Source: a virus
DNA length: 59,625 nt
Strand: one strand, 5' to 3'
Virus record (IMG/VR): IMGVR_UViG_3300040781_000192
Coordinates: 1 to 59,625 of that record
Shown one piece after another: positions 7,193 to 15,174 of the stretch. Position numbers and translations under genes: made by a program. Under the pieces are notes generated by a model, which saw nothing but the letters and a program-made list of their open reading frames with translations, was not told the DNA's origin and did not search any database. Within the stretch, counting starts at the first letter, position 1. Each line of letters starts with the position of its first letter.

Positions 7193-8116
7193 ATGTCGGA
7201 AAAATGTTTATTGACTCAACAAGATGTTAGTAATCTGGCAGCATCTGCCGCCGCTGAAATTGATCATATTGTTTCCAGAAGGCGGGATAAAAATGTCTAT
7301 CTTTATGGGATTCCTCGTGGTGGCATCCCAGCCATGTACGCGATCGCTGCCCGCCTGCGCTGCGCGTATAAAATTGTCGACAGCCCAGAAAGTGCTAACT
7401 TCTTCATTGATGACTTGCTAGATTCTGGCGAGACAATGCGGACCTTTTCGGACCGCTATCCAAACCGCGTTTTCGTAACCTTAATAGATAAGAAAAGCGA
7501 TCTCGATTATATCGGTAAATGGATTGTTTTCCCTTGGGAGAAAAGCCTCGAAGGACCAGCGGAAACTATTGAGGATAACATCCGTCGTATTATGGAGTTT
7601 ATCGGGGAAGATGTTTCCCGCGAAGGTTTGCAGGAGACGCCTGCTCGGGTCGCCAAAGCAATGGCGCACTGGTACCGAGGTTACGACCAAGACCCGAAAG
7701 ATGTATTGAAGGTATTTGAAGATGGCGCCGAGGGCTGCGACGAAATGGTGGTTGTAGAAGACATCCCTTTCTTCAGCCATTGTGAGCATCACATGGCACC
7801 AATTTTCGGGACCGCCACCATCGGCTATATCCCGAACGGAAAAATAATCGGCCTATCAAAGATCCCTCGTTTGCTAGATGTCTTTGCCCGCCGAATGCAA
7901 GTCCAAGAGCGCTTGACAAATCAAGTCGCGAATGCTTTAAGGGAGCATCTTCAACCTCTCGGATGCGGGGTCGTTATTCGGGCGCGTCATTTCTGTATGG
8001 AAAGCAGGGGGATAGAGAAGATTGGTTCTTCCACAATTACCTCAGCTATGCACGGGGTCTTCAAAGACCAACCATCTACGCGGGCTGAGTTTTTGGCCCT
8101 AGCCAGAAAGGGCTAA
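7193..8116 (+). CDS. folE: Phosphoribosyltransferase-like domain fused to GTP cyclohydrolase I
   Basis: A 307-residue two-domain protein. Residues 1-115 look like a type I phosphoribosyltransferase: GIPRGG at 39-44 and a PRPP loop FIDDLLDSGET at 71-81. Residues about 122-307 are GTP cyclohydrolase I, with FFSHCEHHMAP (zinc and active site), IGLSKIPR and RHFCMESRG. FolE makes dihydroneopterin triphosphate from GTP, the entry to the deazaguanine pathway. The fused PRTase may salvage a purine or deazapurine base, or act on a nucleotide; this is inference. It lies five bases after queD. Confidence 0.9.
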   Translation: MSEKCLLTQQDVSNLAASAAAEIDHIVSRRRDKNVYLYGIPRGGIPAMYAIAARLRCAYKIVDSPESANFFIDDLLDSGETMRTFSDRYPNRVFVTLIDKKSDLDYIGKWIVFPWEKSLEGPAETIEDNIRRIMEFIGEDVSREGLQETPARVAKAMAHWYRGYDQDPKDVLKVFEDGAEGCDEMVVVEDIPFFSHCEHHMAPIFGTATIGYIPNGKIIGLSKIPRLLDVFARRMQVQERLTNQVANALREHLQPLGCGVVIRARHFCMESRGIEKIGSSTITSAMHGVFKDQPSTRAEFLALARKG

Positions 8117-8122
8117 AATATT

Positions 8123-8587
8123 ATGAGCGCATTCTTTTATCTAGCAAGCATCGTTGTGGCAAACCTATTGGTCATGCAATACGGAATCATTCACTTGGGG
8201 CCGATTGCTTTCCCTGCTGGGGCTGCTGTTGTCGGCCTCACTTTCTCCGCACGGGATTTCGTGCAGAAGCGCTTCGGGAAATGGAAGTGCTGGTACTTCA
8301 TGGGCGCTGCTTCTATCCTGACAGCGCTGTTCAGCTGGGACATTGCCTTCGCCTCAGTTTCAGCGTTCCTTGCATCTGAGGTTATCGACTGGATTGTTTA
8401 CACCAAAATGAGCGGTTCGTTCCGCAAGCGGGTTCTGGTCTCCAATATATTTGGAACCCCGATTGACAGCCTCATTTTCGTCCCTCTGCTATTCGGCTGG
8501 AACTGGCCGGCAATCATAGGGCAGGGCGTAATCAAGTTTGTCTCTAGTATCTTGGTGCTGCCATTCATCAATAAAAATAAAGTTTAA
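8123..8587 (+). CDS. Queuosine-precursor transporter-like membrane protein (YhhQ/VUT family)
   Basis: A 154-residue membrane protein with about five hydrophobic segments. The LTFSARDFVQKRFG segment, the FLASEVIDWIVYTK stretch and the late GTPIDSLIFVPL match the pattern of YhhQ/COG1738 transporters, which import preQ0 or preQ1. It is shorter than the chromosomal family (about 220 residues) and lacks part of the N-terminus, but resembles short phage versions. In this operon it would let the phage take up ready-made deazaguanine base besides making it. ATG is six bases after the folE stop. Confidence 0.8.
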   Translation: MSAFFYLASIVVANLLVMQYGIIHLGPIAFPAGAAVVGLTFSARDFVQKRFGKWKCWYFMGAASILTALFSWDIAFASVSAFLASEVIDWIVYTKMSGSFRKRVLVSNIFGTPIDSLIFVPLLFGWNWPAIIGQGVIKFVSSILVLPFINKNKV

Positions 8588-8600
8588 GTCTCTTTTTCAG

Positions 8601-8629
8601 TTGACTCCGTTCCCCCGTTTTGGTATAAT
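8601..8629 (+). promoter_or_regulatory. Sigma70-like promoter with AGTCTCTTTTT upstream tract
   Basis: TTGACT (8601-8606), 17-base spacer, TATAAT (8624-8629) with TGG before it. The AAGTCTCTTTTT tract lies just upstream of the -35. It drives the 8675-13053 genes inside the operon. Confidence 0.85.
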
Positions 8630-8649
8630 CTTTATATCAGGGGGAACGG
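8607..8649. promoter_or_regulatory. Inverted repeat flanking the -10
   Basis: CCGTTCCCCC (8607-8616) and GGGGGAACGG (8640-8649) are perfect 10-base inverted repeats that bracket the -10 and the likely start site. They could be operator half-sites or form a hairpin in the DNA. Confidence 0.55.
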
Positions 8650-8674
8650 AACCAACTCATAAAGGAGATTTAAA

Positions 8675-9010
8675 ATGAAGGTATTCAAGTTCGATCCTAA
8701 AACTGGCAAGCGCGGAGAGCAAATCTGGACAAAGCAACGGATTCAATGGACTGGCCAGTCTGTGCGCTACCAAGCAGAGCATGGAATTATCGAGCCGATT
8801 GAATGTGTTATCCCTTCTGTTTACGGCCAAGAATGGAACCTTTATGTGGACGCTGGTGGCCTTGACCATGACTATTCTGATGTCAGCTACCTTTGTGAAG
8901 AGTGGATTTGCTTCTGCATTGGCGAGATGCGCTGCGGGGAAGAGCCTGCTTACTGGGACTGGACAATCCTGCCACCCAAATCATTAATTGTAAAGAAGGA
9001 GGTAGCATGA
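8675..9010 (+). CDS. Hypothetical protein in the dpdA operon
   Basis: A 111-residue soluble protein with no motif I recognise. The C-terminal half is rich in Cys, Trp and acidic residues (YLCEEWICFCIGEMRCGEE). It is the first gene behind its own promoter and has an AAAGGAG ribosome site. It overlaps the next gene by four bases, and dpdA follows that gene in the same way, so the three are translated together. A link to DNA modification is possible but not shown. Confidence 0.75.
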   Translation: MKVFKFDPKTGKRGEQIWTKQRIQWTGQSVRYQAEHGIIEPIECVIPSVYGQEWNLYVDAGGLDHDYSDVSYLCEEWICFCIGEMRCGEEPAYWDWTILPPKSLIVKKEVA

Positions 9011-9198
9011 CCTCGATACCTACTATGCGCTCGTGGGGCTTTAGTGTCGTAAAACTTGCTGGCCCCGTTACCCAGCTTACCCATTCAAAGGAGTTTACGG
9101 TTAACGGTAAGCCTTCGCGCCCGTGGGCAGGGAGATTTCAATTCAATGTCAAGGGTTGGCATTCTGGCAAATTAAATAGGGAGATTAAATTCGTATGA
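9007..9198 (+). CDS. Small basic hypothetical protein between 8675 and dpdA
   Basis: A 63-residue basic protein linked by ATGA overlaps to both neighbours. Ribosome site AAGGAGG. Its composition (many Lys, Arg, Trp, Ser) and its tight coupling to dpdA suggest an accessory factor of the transglycosylase, but there is no recognisable domain. Confidence 0.65.
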   Translation: MTSIPTMRSWGFSVVKLAGPVTQLTHSKEFTVNGKPSRPWAGRFQFNVKGWHSGKLNREIKFV

Positions 9199-10100
9199 GA
9201 CTATTCTTGGCGGGTCTTTACTCGGCAAGCCTCCACATAGACGGGAACATTTACCACAGGATGGAGCCAACTGAAAAGGCTGCGCTCCTAGGGGTGGAGA
9301 ACGATCTGGAGTCTTATCATTATATCAATAAGGAGAATATTGTACGGCGCCTCAGAAAGGACGGGAAGAAGGTTTTCCTTGACTCTGGCGCATTCTCCGC
9401 CTTCTCTTTGGGCGCTACCATAGACATCGAAAAGTACTGCGCCTACATCCGGAAGAACCACGACATTATTGAAGTCGCTTCGGTGCTCGACGGCATCGGC
9501 GACCCGCTGCTTACTTGGCAGAATCAGAAGCGTATGGAGCAGCTCGGGACAAATCCGTTGCCTTGTTTCCATTACGGGGAAGATGAAAGGTACCTCGATT
9601 GGTATGTTGAGAATTATGAATACATCACCCTCGGTGGTATGGTTCCAATTTCCACTCCACAGCTTCGCCTCTGGTTGGACAGAATTTGGAAGGATCATCT
9701 AACAGACGACCAAGGGCGCCCGAAATTACGTGTTCATGGTTTTGGTCTTACGACCATTTCCTTGATGAAGCGCTATCCTTGGTATTCGGTCGATTCCTCG
9801 TCATGGGTACAGCAGGCGGCGAATGGTAGCATTCTCTTACCTTGGCATTGGAAGGCGCTGTCCGTTTCGAACAATTCGCCATCGGCCAAAAAGGACAACC
9901 AGCATCTTAACACTTTACCGGAAGACCAGAAGCAAGCGGTTATTAAGATCATAGAAGACTTAGGCTTCGATATAGACCGCATGCAAAACAACTATATTGC
10001 TCGATGGACTTTTAACCTAATGAGCTTCACCCTGCTCGGGGCTGAGCTCACTAAAATCAAATCGCCGGTCTATGTCGAAGATCAGATGGGATTATTCTAA
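9195..10100 (+). CDS. dpdA: DpdA-type DNA guanine transglycosylase (7-deazaguanine insertion)
   Basis: A 301-residue protein related to the short phage DpdA enzymes, distant TIM-barrel relatives of tRNA-guanine transglycosylase. They swap guanine in DNA for a 7-deazaguanine base. Visible hallmarks are FLDSGAFSAF (near 61-70), with the presumed catalytic Asp, and GFGLTTISLMKRYPWYSVDSSSW (near 177-199). An N-terminal FLAGLYS and a ITLGGMVP motif also match. It lies downstream of all genes needed to make preQ0. Together they strongly predict modified phage DNA. There is no ArcS or amidotransferase-QueC fusion, so archaeosine-type products are not expected. Confidence 0.88.
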   Translation: MRLFLAGLYSASLHIDGNIYHRMEPTEKAALLGVENDLESYHYINKENIVRRLRKDGKKVFLDSGAFSAFSLGATIDIEKYCAYIRKNHDIIEVASVLDGIGDPLLTWQNQKRMEQLGTNPLPCFHYGEDERYLDWYVENYEYITLGGMVPISTPQLRLWLDRIWKDHLTDDQGRPKLRVHGFGLTTISLMKRYPWYSVDSSSWVQQAANGSILLPWHWKALSVSNNSPSAKKDNQHLNTLPEDQKQAVIKIIEDLGFDIDRMQNNYIARWTFNLMSFTLLGAELTKIKSPVYVEDQMGLF

Positions 10101-11050
10101 TGCTTGATTCAATTCGTTTTGTCCAAGGGGCAGTCGCTAAAAAGGATTTCTCACCCGAGCTTACCCACTTCCATATTGAAGATCACAAAATCAAAGGCTT
10201 CAACGGGTCCATGGCGCTATGCGGGCCGATTGAACTGGACCTGAATGTCACCCCGAAAGCAACGCCATTCGTAAAGGCAATCCGCACCTGTAAGAAAACA
10301 ATCTCTTTACATGTAGGAAATAATGGCAAACTTGTGGTAAAATCAGGGTCCTTCAAAGCCTTTATTGACTGCTCTGAAGAGGCTTTCCCAGTCATCGAAC
10401 CAGAGGGAGAGCTCATTGAAATCCCGAGCGGGGTGCTTGGCGTCCTCAAAAAGCTGGCACCATTTGTAGCTGACGATGCTTCAAGGCCGTGGGCTTGCGG
10501 GATTCTATTTCGAGGGCAATCGGCATTTGCGACGAATAATGCGTGCCTTGTAGAGCACTGGCTGGAATCACCTTTTCCATTCGAGGTATGTATTCCTCAA
10601 AAGGCCATTGCTGAAATCCTCAGGATCAAGGAAGAACCGGTGGCAATACAAGTTTCCGAATCGAATATGACTTTCCACTTTGCCGGCGACCGCTGGCTGC
10701 GCTGCCAGATGCTAGATACTGAGTGGCCGGATATCGCCTCGCTTCTTAACAAAGAATCCAACCAAACGCCAATACCGGAAGGCTTCCATGAGGCGGTTGA
10801 AGACCTCTCCCAGTTCGGGGATGAAATATCTAGGCTCTATTTTCTTGGTGATAAGATATCTACTACCCCGAGCGGCATAGAAGGCGCTATCGTCGAGGTC
10901 GCAGGGATGCCAGAAGAAGGTTGCTTTTCCGCTCAATTTCTTTGCCTGTTAAAAGGTGTTGCCACAACATTTGATATGGATGCCTATCCAAAACCCTGCG
11001 CTTTCTTCGGGGATAAAATACGAGGCGTCATGATGGGAGTTCGTGAATGA
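10100..11050 (+). CDS. Sliding-clamp-like protein (DnaN fold candidate)
   Basis: A 316-residue protein that alternates beta-rich repeats in a way typical of beta-clamp subunits. The segment with VAIQVSESNMTFHFAGDRW followed by DTEWPD resembles the central clamp domain. It overlaps dpdA by one base (TAATG) and the polymerase gene by four bases, so it is co-translated with the polymerase it would tether. It is shorter than bacterial DnaN (about 366). Clamp identity is from fold-like pattern and context; a generic recombination mediator is an alternative. Confidence 0.6.
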   Translation: MLDSIRFVQGAVAKKDFSPELTHFHIEDHKIKGFNGSMALCGPIELDLNVTPKATPFVKAIRTCKKTISLHVGNNGKLVVKSGSFKAFIDCSEEAFPVIEPEGELIEIPSGVLGVLKKLAPFVADDASRPWACGILFRGQSAFATNNACLVEHWLESPFPFEVCIPQKAIAEILRIKEEPVAIQVSESNMTFHFAGDRWLRCQMLDTEWPDIASLLNKESNQTPIPEGFHEAVEDLSQFGDEISRLYFLGDKISTTPSGIEGAIVEVAGMPEEGCFSAQFLCLLKGVATTFDMDAYPKPCAFFGDKIRGVMMGVRE

Positions 11051-13053
11051 GGGCTGATTCTATAGGGCTTTTCTGGGAGGATAAACCGTCCACTGGTAAA
11101 CGCTCCGCTATTGAAAGGCCGATGCCGGCAATCCCAGAAACCGGTTGGAAAACACCAACTGATTTTCCGGACCTTTCTCGGGAGCGTGTTATTGCGATCG
11201 ATGTCGAGACTTGGGACCCCGAGCTTCTAGAACATGGTCCCGGATGGGCGCGTGGCGTTGGACACATGGTTGGCGTATCCATTGGTGTCGAAAGCGGGCA
11301 CCGTTGGTATTTCCCTATGCGCCATGAAACAGAGCCAGAAGACAACATGGACCCAGCACAAGTTATTCGCTGGTTAAAAGACACCCTCGAAGATCCTCGC
11401 CAAGCCAAGGTCGGCGCCAATCTTGCTTATGATGTCGGCTGGCTTCAGCACGAGGGAGTTAATGTAAAAGGGGCACTTGTAGATGTCCAGTTTGCAGAAG
11501 CACTTCTGGATGAACGGGCAAAAGTAGCTCTGGATATTCTTGGTGTGAAGTATTTGAACACTGGCAAGACCAGCGAGCTCATGTACGAATGGTTGGCTGA
11601 TTGGTTTGGCGGGAACCCTACCGAGAAGCAAAGAAAACATATCTACCGCACCCCTCCTCGGCTTTGCGGTCCTTACGCTGAAAGCGATGTCGACTTGCCT
11701 CTCCGCTTGGCCCCTATTTTATATCAAAAGATGGGAGAAGAAGGGCTTCTGGAAGTCTTCGAAATGGAATGCGGACTTATTTACTTGCTTAATGCGATGC
11801 GATATGCTGGCGTTTCTGTGGACATCGAGAAGGCCGAAAAGCTAGCGGATAGCCTTTCCGCTCAAGCGCTGGTTGCCCAAGACAAGTTGAATAAGACAAT
11901 CGGTTGGGAAATCGATATCGGTAAGAAGGATCAACTCGAAAAAGCATTCAACCAACTAAATATACCCTACACGAGAACTAAACCAACGGCTTCATACCCA
12001 GAAGGCCAGCCAAGTTTCACCAAGGCATTTCTAGAAGGGCTTGTTCACCCGATTGGAGATATCATTCGGGAGATCAGGAAGTGCGAAAAGCTGAAAGGAA
12101 CCTTCGTAGAAAGCTACATTCTCAACTCCCATGTCAACGGGAAAGTGTACGGCCAATTCCACAACATGCGCGGGGACGAGGGCGGAACGCGAAGCGGGCG
12201 GTTTTCCTCTAGCACGCCGAACCTCCAGAACCTGCCATCCCGTGACGACATCTGGGCGCCAATGGTCAGGGGAATATTCATACCGGATTATGGGCATGAA
12301 GCATGGCGCAAATATGACTACAGTCAGATAGAATACCGCTGCCTTATTCATGACGCGGTTGGGATGGAAGGCGAAAAGGTTCGGGCAATGTTTAACGCCG
12401 ACCCGACGATTGATTATCACGATTTTATTCAGGCTCTAATTAAGCGGGAAACCGGAATCTTTATAGAGCGGAAACCAATAAAGAATATCAACTTCGGCCT
12501 GATCTATGGGATGGGTGTCCCAGCCCTTGCCGCAGCCATTGGCCTGAGTTTGAAAGATGGCAAGGCGCTAGTCAAAGAATATCATCGAGGGGTGCCATTC
12601 GCCTCTGCCACTATGGATTACTATACCGAGATTGCCAAGAATACCGGAGTCATTGAAACCATCATGGGTCGCAAGTCGCGGTTCGATTTATGGGAGCCAA
12701 CCCAATGGAATTCAGATTCAATAGCACTGCCACTACAGCAGGCAATAACATCCTACGGACAGATCAGAAGGGCTTACACCCATAAAGCGCTGAACAGAAG
12801 GCTTCAAGGCTCAGCGGCCGATATGATGAAACTTGCGATGTATAGATGCTGGAAAGATGGCATCTTTGATGTGACTGGAGTCCCGCGCTTAACCGTCCAC
12901 GATGAATTGGACTTCAGTGATCCGGGCGGCAAGGACGAGGCGTTCAGGGAGATGCAGCACATAATGGAAACCGCTTTGCCGCTGAAAATCCCAATCAAGG
13001 CGGACGGGGAAATTGGACCTGACTGGGGTCATGTGGAAGCAATAGCTGTGTAG
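11047..13053 (+). CDS. DNA polymerase I-type (family A) replicative polymerase
   Basis: A 668-residue polymerase with an N-terminal 3'-5' exonuclease domain (IDVETWDP near 54, NLAYDVGW near 132, a YAESDVD motif near 217) and a family A polymerase domain. Motif A is KYDYSQIEYR (near 420). Motif B is around RKPIKNINFGLIYGMG (near 475). Motif C is VHDELDF (near 618). There is no 5'-nuclease domain, as usual for phage enzymes. It must copy a template carrying 7-deazaguanine. ATG overlaps the clamp-like gene's stop. It ends the long plus-strand operon. Confidence 0.95.
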   Translation: MRADSIGLFWEDKPSTGKRSAIERPMPAIPETGWKTPTDFPDLSRERVIAIDVETWDPELLEHGPGWARGVGHMVGVSIGVESGHRWYFPMRHETEPEDNMDPAQVIRWLKDTLEDPRQAKVGANLAYDVGWLQHEGVNVKGALVDVQFAEALLDERAKVALDILGVKYLNTGKTSELMYEWLADWFGGNPTEKQRKHIYRTPPRLCGPYAESDVDLPLRLAPILYQKMGEEGLLEVFEMECGLIYLLNAMRYAGVSVDIEKAEKLADSLSAQALVAQDKLNKTIGWEIDIGKKDQLEKAFNQLNIPYTRTKPTASYPEGQPSFTKAFLEGLVHPIGDIIREIRKCEKLKGTFVESYILNSHVNGKVYGQFHNMRGDEGGTRSGRFSSSTPNLQNLPSRDDIWAPMVRGIFIPDYGHEAWRKYDYSQIEYRCLIHDAVGMEGEKVRAMFNADPTIDYHDFIQALIKRETGIFIERKPIKNINFGLIYGMGVPALAAAIGLSLKDGKALVKEYHRGVPFASATMDYYTEIAKNTGVIETIMGRKSRFDLWEPTQWNSDSIALPLQQAITSYGQIRRAYTHKALNRRLQGSAADMMKLAMYRCWKDGIFDVTGVPRLTVHDELDFSDPGGKDEAFREMQHIMETALPLKIPIKADGEIGPDWGHVEAIAV

Positions 13054-13055
13054 GG

Positions 13056-13106
13056 AAAAAATCCCCTACCGCCGGAGATCCGCGAGCAAGGGCGGTGCGG
13101 TAGGGG
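13056..13106 (-). terminator. Rho-independent terminator of the late (minus-strand) transcript
   Basis: On the minus strand CCCCTACCGC pairs with GCGGTAGGGG (10 bp), with an inner CGGATCTCCG hairpin, and is followed at once by ATTTTTT. On the plus strand no U-run follows. It lies beyond the plus-strand genes 13201-13545, so late RNA is antisense to them before it stops. Confidence 0.75.
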
Positions 13107-13141
13107 CAACAAAAACTTTTATGTTTTACTCTCTTTTTCTG

Positions 13142-13170
13142 TTGACTAGTCGAATAGGTTTTGGTATTAT
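13142..13170 (+). promoter_or_regulatory. Sigma70-like promoter with AGTCTCTTTT-like tract
   Basis: TTGACT (13142-13147), 17-base spacer, TATTAT (13165-13170) preceded by TTGG; ACTCTCTTTTT lies upstream of the -35 and ATTTAACAG follows. It serves the genes at 13201 and 13393. Confidence 0.85.
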
Positions 13171-13200
13171 CTATTTAACAGCAACCAAAGGAGATTCAAA

Positions 13201-13380
13201 ATGGTCAGAGGCTATGTCAACAATAAATTATTCATCACCTCAAATAACATCCCTAAAATCAAATACGCCCTTGAGCAAGAAGTTGCTCATAACGGGGCCA
13301 CTTCGGCCACCATTATTTACCCAACTTGCATCTTCAATGAGTACAAACTTATTGACGGCCGCTGGGTCCAATCTAACTAA
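13201..13380 (+). CDS. Small hypothetical protein
   Basis: A 59-residue protein (MVRGYVNNK start, DGRWVQSN end) directly behind a conserved promoter and the ribosome site AAAGGAG seven bases before ATG. Mostly beta-prone and soluble, with one Cys. Likely an early, host-directed protein judging by its promoter class; function unknown. Confidence 0.7.
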   Translation: MVRGYVNNKLFITSNNIPKIKYALEQEVAHNGATSATIIYPTCIFNEYKLIDGRWVQSN

Positions 13381-13392
13381 AAGGAGGCTCAA

Positions 13393-13545
13393 ATGACCGC
13401 AATGGAATTACGCCAACTAATCAAATACGCGTGCATGGCAACCAACGATTGGAGCCCAGAATTTAAACGCCGCGAGGCACAAGCAACCTGCAACCGGCAT
13501 GGAGTGCGGCTTACTGGTCACCTTGTACGCGAGTGCTGCCAGTAG
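13393..13545 (+). CDS. Small hypothetical protein, converges with the Rz1 gene
   Basis: A 50-residue protein (MTAMELRQL start, ending in RECCQ) with ribosome site AAGGAGG and twelve bases after the previous stop. It has four Cys and many Arg/Lys. Its last 35 bases overlap the end of the Rz1-like gene on the other strand. Function unknown. Confidence 0.6.
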   Translation: MTAMELRQLIKYACMATNDWSPEFKRREAQATCNRHGVRLTGHLVRECCQ

Positions 13546-13798
13546 CCCATTCGCGCAGCTTCTCTTTATCCACATTACATGCTCCGAGCGCTTCAAGAAC
13601 AATCGGAATATACTCAAGTTGCGCCCTAACTGTTCTATCCAGAGGACGATTCGGTGCGTGGCAGTCTTGCATTAAAGCAATGGGTGGTGTTGGCCGTGAG
13701 CGCTCGCCAACCTCTGCTTTAATTCGTTTCGGTGCTGAACAAGCTGTCAAGGTAATCAGCAGGGATATTAACATCAAGGCACTGCTTAAACGCTTCAT
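13511..13798 (-). CDS. Outer-membrane spanin lipoprotein (Rz1-like)
   Basis: A 95-residue protein with a short signal sequence and lipobox LTAC (lipidated Cys20). It has Pro-rich stretches after the Cys, as in Rz1 proteins. It begins inside the upstream Rz-like gene in another frame, the classical nested spanin layout. With the inner-membrane partner it should fuse inner and outer membranes at the last step of lysis. It implies a Gram-negative host. Confidence 0.8.
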   Translation of the reverse strand: MKRLSSALMLISLLITLTACSAPKRIKAEVGERSRPTPPIALMQDCHAPNRPLDRTVRAQLEYIPIVLEALGACNVDKEKLREWATGSTRVQGDQ

Positions 13799-14162
13799 CT
13801 TTCTCTCCTAAGCTATCTTCTAGGTCGCGAATCTTACGAAGGCGATCTCCAAGGTGCTTTTTTAGTATGGCTTTATCCGTGATTACGTTAGCGAGGAGCA
13901 GGTGCACCCGAGCTGATTCGGCATTGGCATCTTCGACTTCTTGCTGGGTCTGCGCCCACGCCTCTTCTGTGTCAGACAAATCTGCTTGGGTTACTGCCAA
14001 TTCAGCTGCCATTGCTCGGTATGATCGAATGCCGAAAAAGACTATCGCTACCAATGCTAGGACGATTAGCGCCTTGGCAAAATGTTTAGATTTTACAACT
14101 TTCAAACCAACAGCAGCAACTGGACCTAGAGCACTCATTGCTATAGTCCCTAAAATACTCAT
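13719..14162 (-). CDS. Inner-membrane spanin (Rz-like)
   Basis: A 147-residue protein with one N-terminal membrane segment (about residues 28-48, ALIVLALVAIVFFG) and a long periplasmic coiled-coil of about 80 residues. This is the Rz layout. The Rz1-like gene overlaps its 3' end by 80 bases. It acts as the inner-membrane half of the spanin complex. It starts one base after the holin candidate's stop region. Confidence 0.8.
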   Translation of the reverse strand: MSILGTIAMSALGPVAAVGLKVVKSKHFAKALIVLALVAIVFFGIRSYRAMAAELAVTQADLSDTEEAWAQTQQEVEDANAESARVHLLLANVITDKAILKKHLGDRLRKIRDLEDSLGEKDEAFKQCLDVNIPADYLDSLFSTETN

Positions 14163-14163
14163 A

Positions 14164-14460
14164 TCAGCGGCCTCCTTTCAATCCAGCGAACTTCTGTGAA
14201 ATATCGAGGCCGAAGACAACAGCAGTAAATGTAAGATACTCGTAGTATTGGAATTGGCCGTTGACCTCGATATAAGTGTCATAAATAAACAAAGCCGAAA
14301 TGATCCACCAAACAAAAATCTTCTTGCTAATCATGGTTGCCATGAAGCGTTGATACCTCTTTTTGAGGTCTGCGTGGTCCGCTATCATCTGGTACATGCG
14401 GGCATGGAAAAGGCAGAGCAAAAGGAACCCTATTAAGAAGCACGCTTGGTTGATGGTCAT
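14164..14460 (-). CDS. Putative holin (three membrane segments)
   Basis: A 98-residue membrane protein. Hydrophobic stretches lie at about 5-20, 47-63 and 72-88, with a charged cytoplasmic-type loop (HADLKKRYQR) and a basic tail KGGR. Size, topology and position next to the spanins and the endolysin fit a class I holin, which makes the inner-membrane lesion for lysis. There is no diagnostic motif. Confidence 0.55.
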   Translation of the reverse strand: MTINQACFLIGFLLLCLFHARMYQMIADHADLKKRYQRFMATMISKKIFVWWIISALFIYDTYIEVNGQFQYYEYLTFTAVVFGLDISQKFAGLKGGR

Positions 14461-14463
14461 CGA

Positions 14464-15174
14464 TTATCCCTTCGCGATTACCGAGGCTAGTTTCTGGACG
14501 CATTCCTTCAGTGGGTAATTAAGGGTATCCAAAGTCACTTCAGGGCTTAGCGGAATTTCATATGGGGCATCATAACCCGTGAAGCCTTTTATTTCACCTT
14601 TGAATGCTTTATCCCACATCCCTTTAACATCCCGCTTGGCGCAGATTGCTGCTGGTGCTTTAACAAAAACCTCGTAGAAGGCAATCTCCCTCATGTGGTT
14701 ACGGACGCTCTCCCGCTCTTTTCCGCTCGGGGAAACAAACGCGCAGATAACAACGCTACCATCTTTGGCCTTCATCTTTGCGAGGTGTTTTACCCGCCTC
14801 AGATTCTCGGCCCTGTCTTCATCACTAAACCCTAGGTCGGAGCAAAGCGTATGACGCAATTCATCACCATCTAGGATCTCGACCCGCTTTCCGGAAGCAG
14901 ATAGCAATGCTCCAAGCGCCTTGGCAATAGTCGTCTTCCCAGAACAGGGAAGTCCGGTCAGCCAGATTACCGATCCCGGACCGCGTAGATATATTCTTCC
15001 CCAGCGCCAGACATAATCGAAGCCAGCGTAGAACATTATTTTACCTACGAATTCAAAAATCACGATGGTGCCAGCGAGCTCAACGGATCCGGTTATAAAA
15101 TAGGCTGCTGTCATGGTGACGCCGCTCGCCAGTATCCGGTAGACCAGAGCCTTGAACAAAAGCGGTTTGATCAT
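14464..15174 (-). CDS. cysC: Membrane-anchored adenylylsulfate kinase (DUF2061-CysC fusion)
   Basis: A 236-residue protein. Residues 1-57 form a DUF2061-type pair of membrane helices (KALVYRILASGVTM, EFVGKIMFYAGFDYVW). Residues 65-236 are an APS kinase: P-loop GLPCSGKTT (74-82), LDGDELRHTLCSDLGFS, ENLRR, and the APS-binding GEIKGFTGYDAPYE. APS kinase makes PAPS, the sulfate donor of sulfotransferases. All key motifs look intact. Start is ATG 15174, with GGGAGG seven bases before it, overlapping the upstream stop by four bases. A phage sulfotransferase is encoded at 31717, so PAPS could be used by the phage itself. Confidence 0.9.
   Translation of the reverse strand: MIKPLLFKALVYRILASGVTMTAAYFITGSVELAGTIVIFEFVGKIMFYAGFDYVWRWGRIYLRGPGSVIWLTGLPCSGKTTIAKALGALLSASGKRVEILDGDELRHTLCSDLGFSDEDRAENLRRVKHLAKMKAKDGSVVICAFVSPSGKERESVRNHMREIAFYEVFVKAPAAICAKRDVKGMWDKAFKGEIKGFTGYDAPYEIPLSPEVTLDTLNYPLKECVQKLASVIAKG

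Noticed and set aside
5212-10100. Archaeosine-type modification (ArcS or amidotransferase-QueC)
   Set aside because: No glutamine amidotransferase domain is fused to QueC and no ArcS or QueF-like gene is visible.
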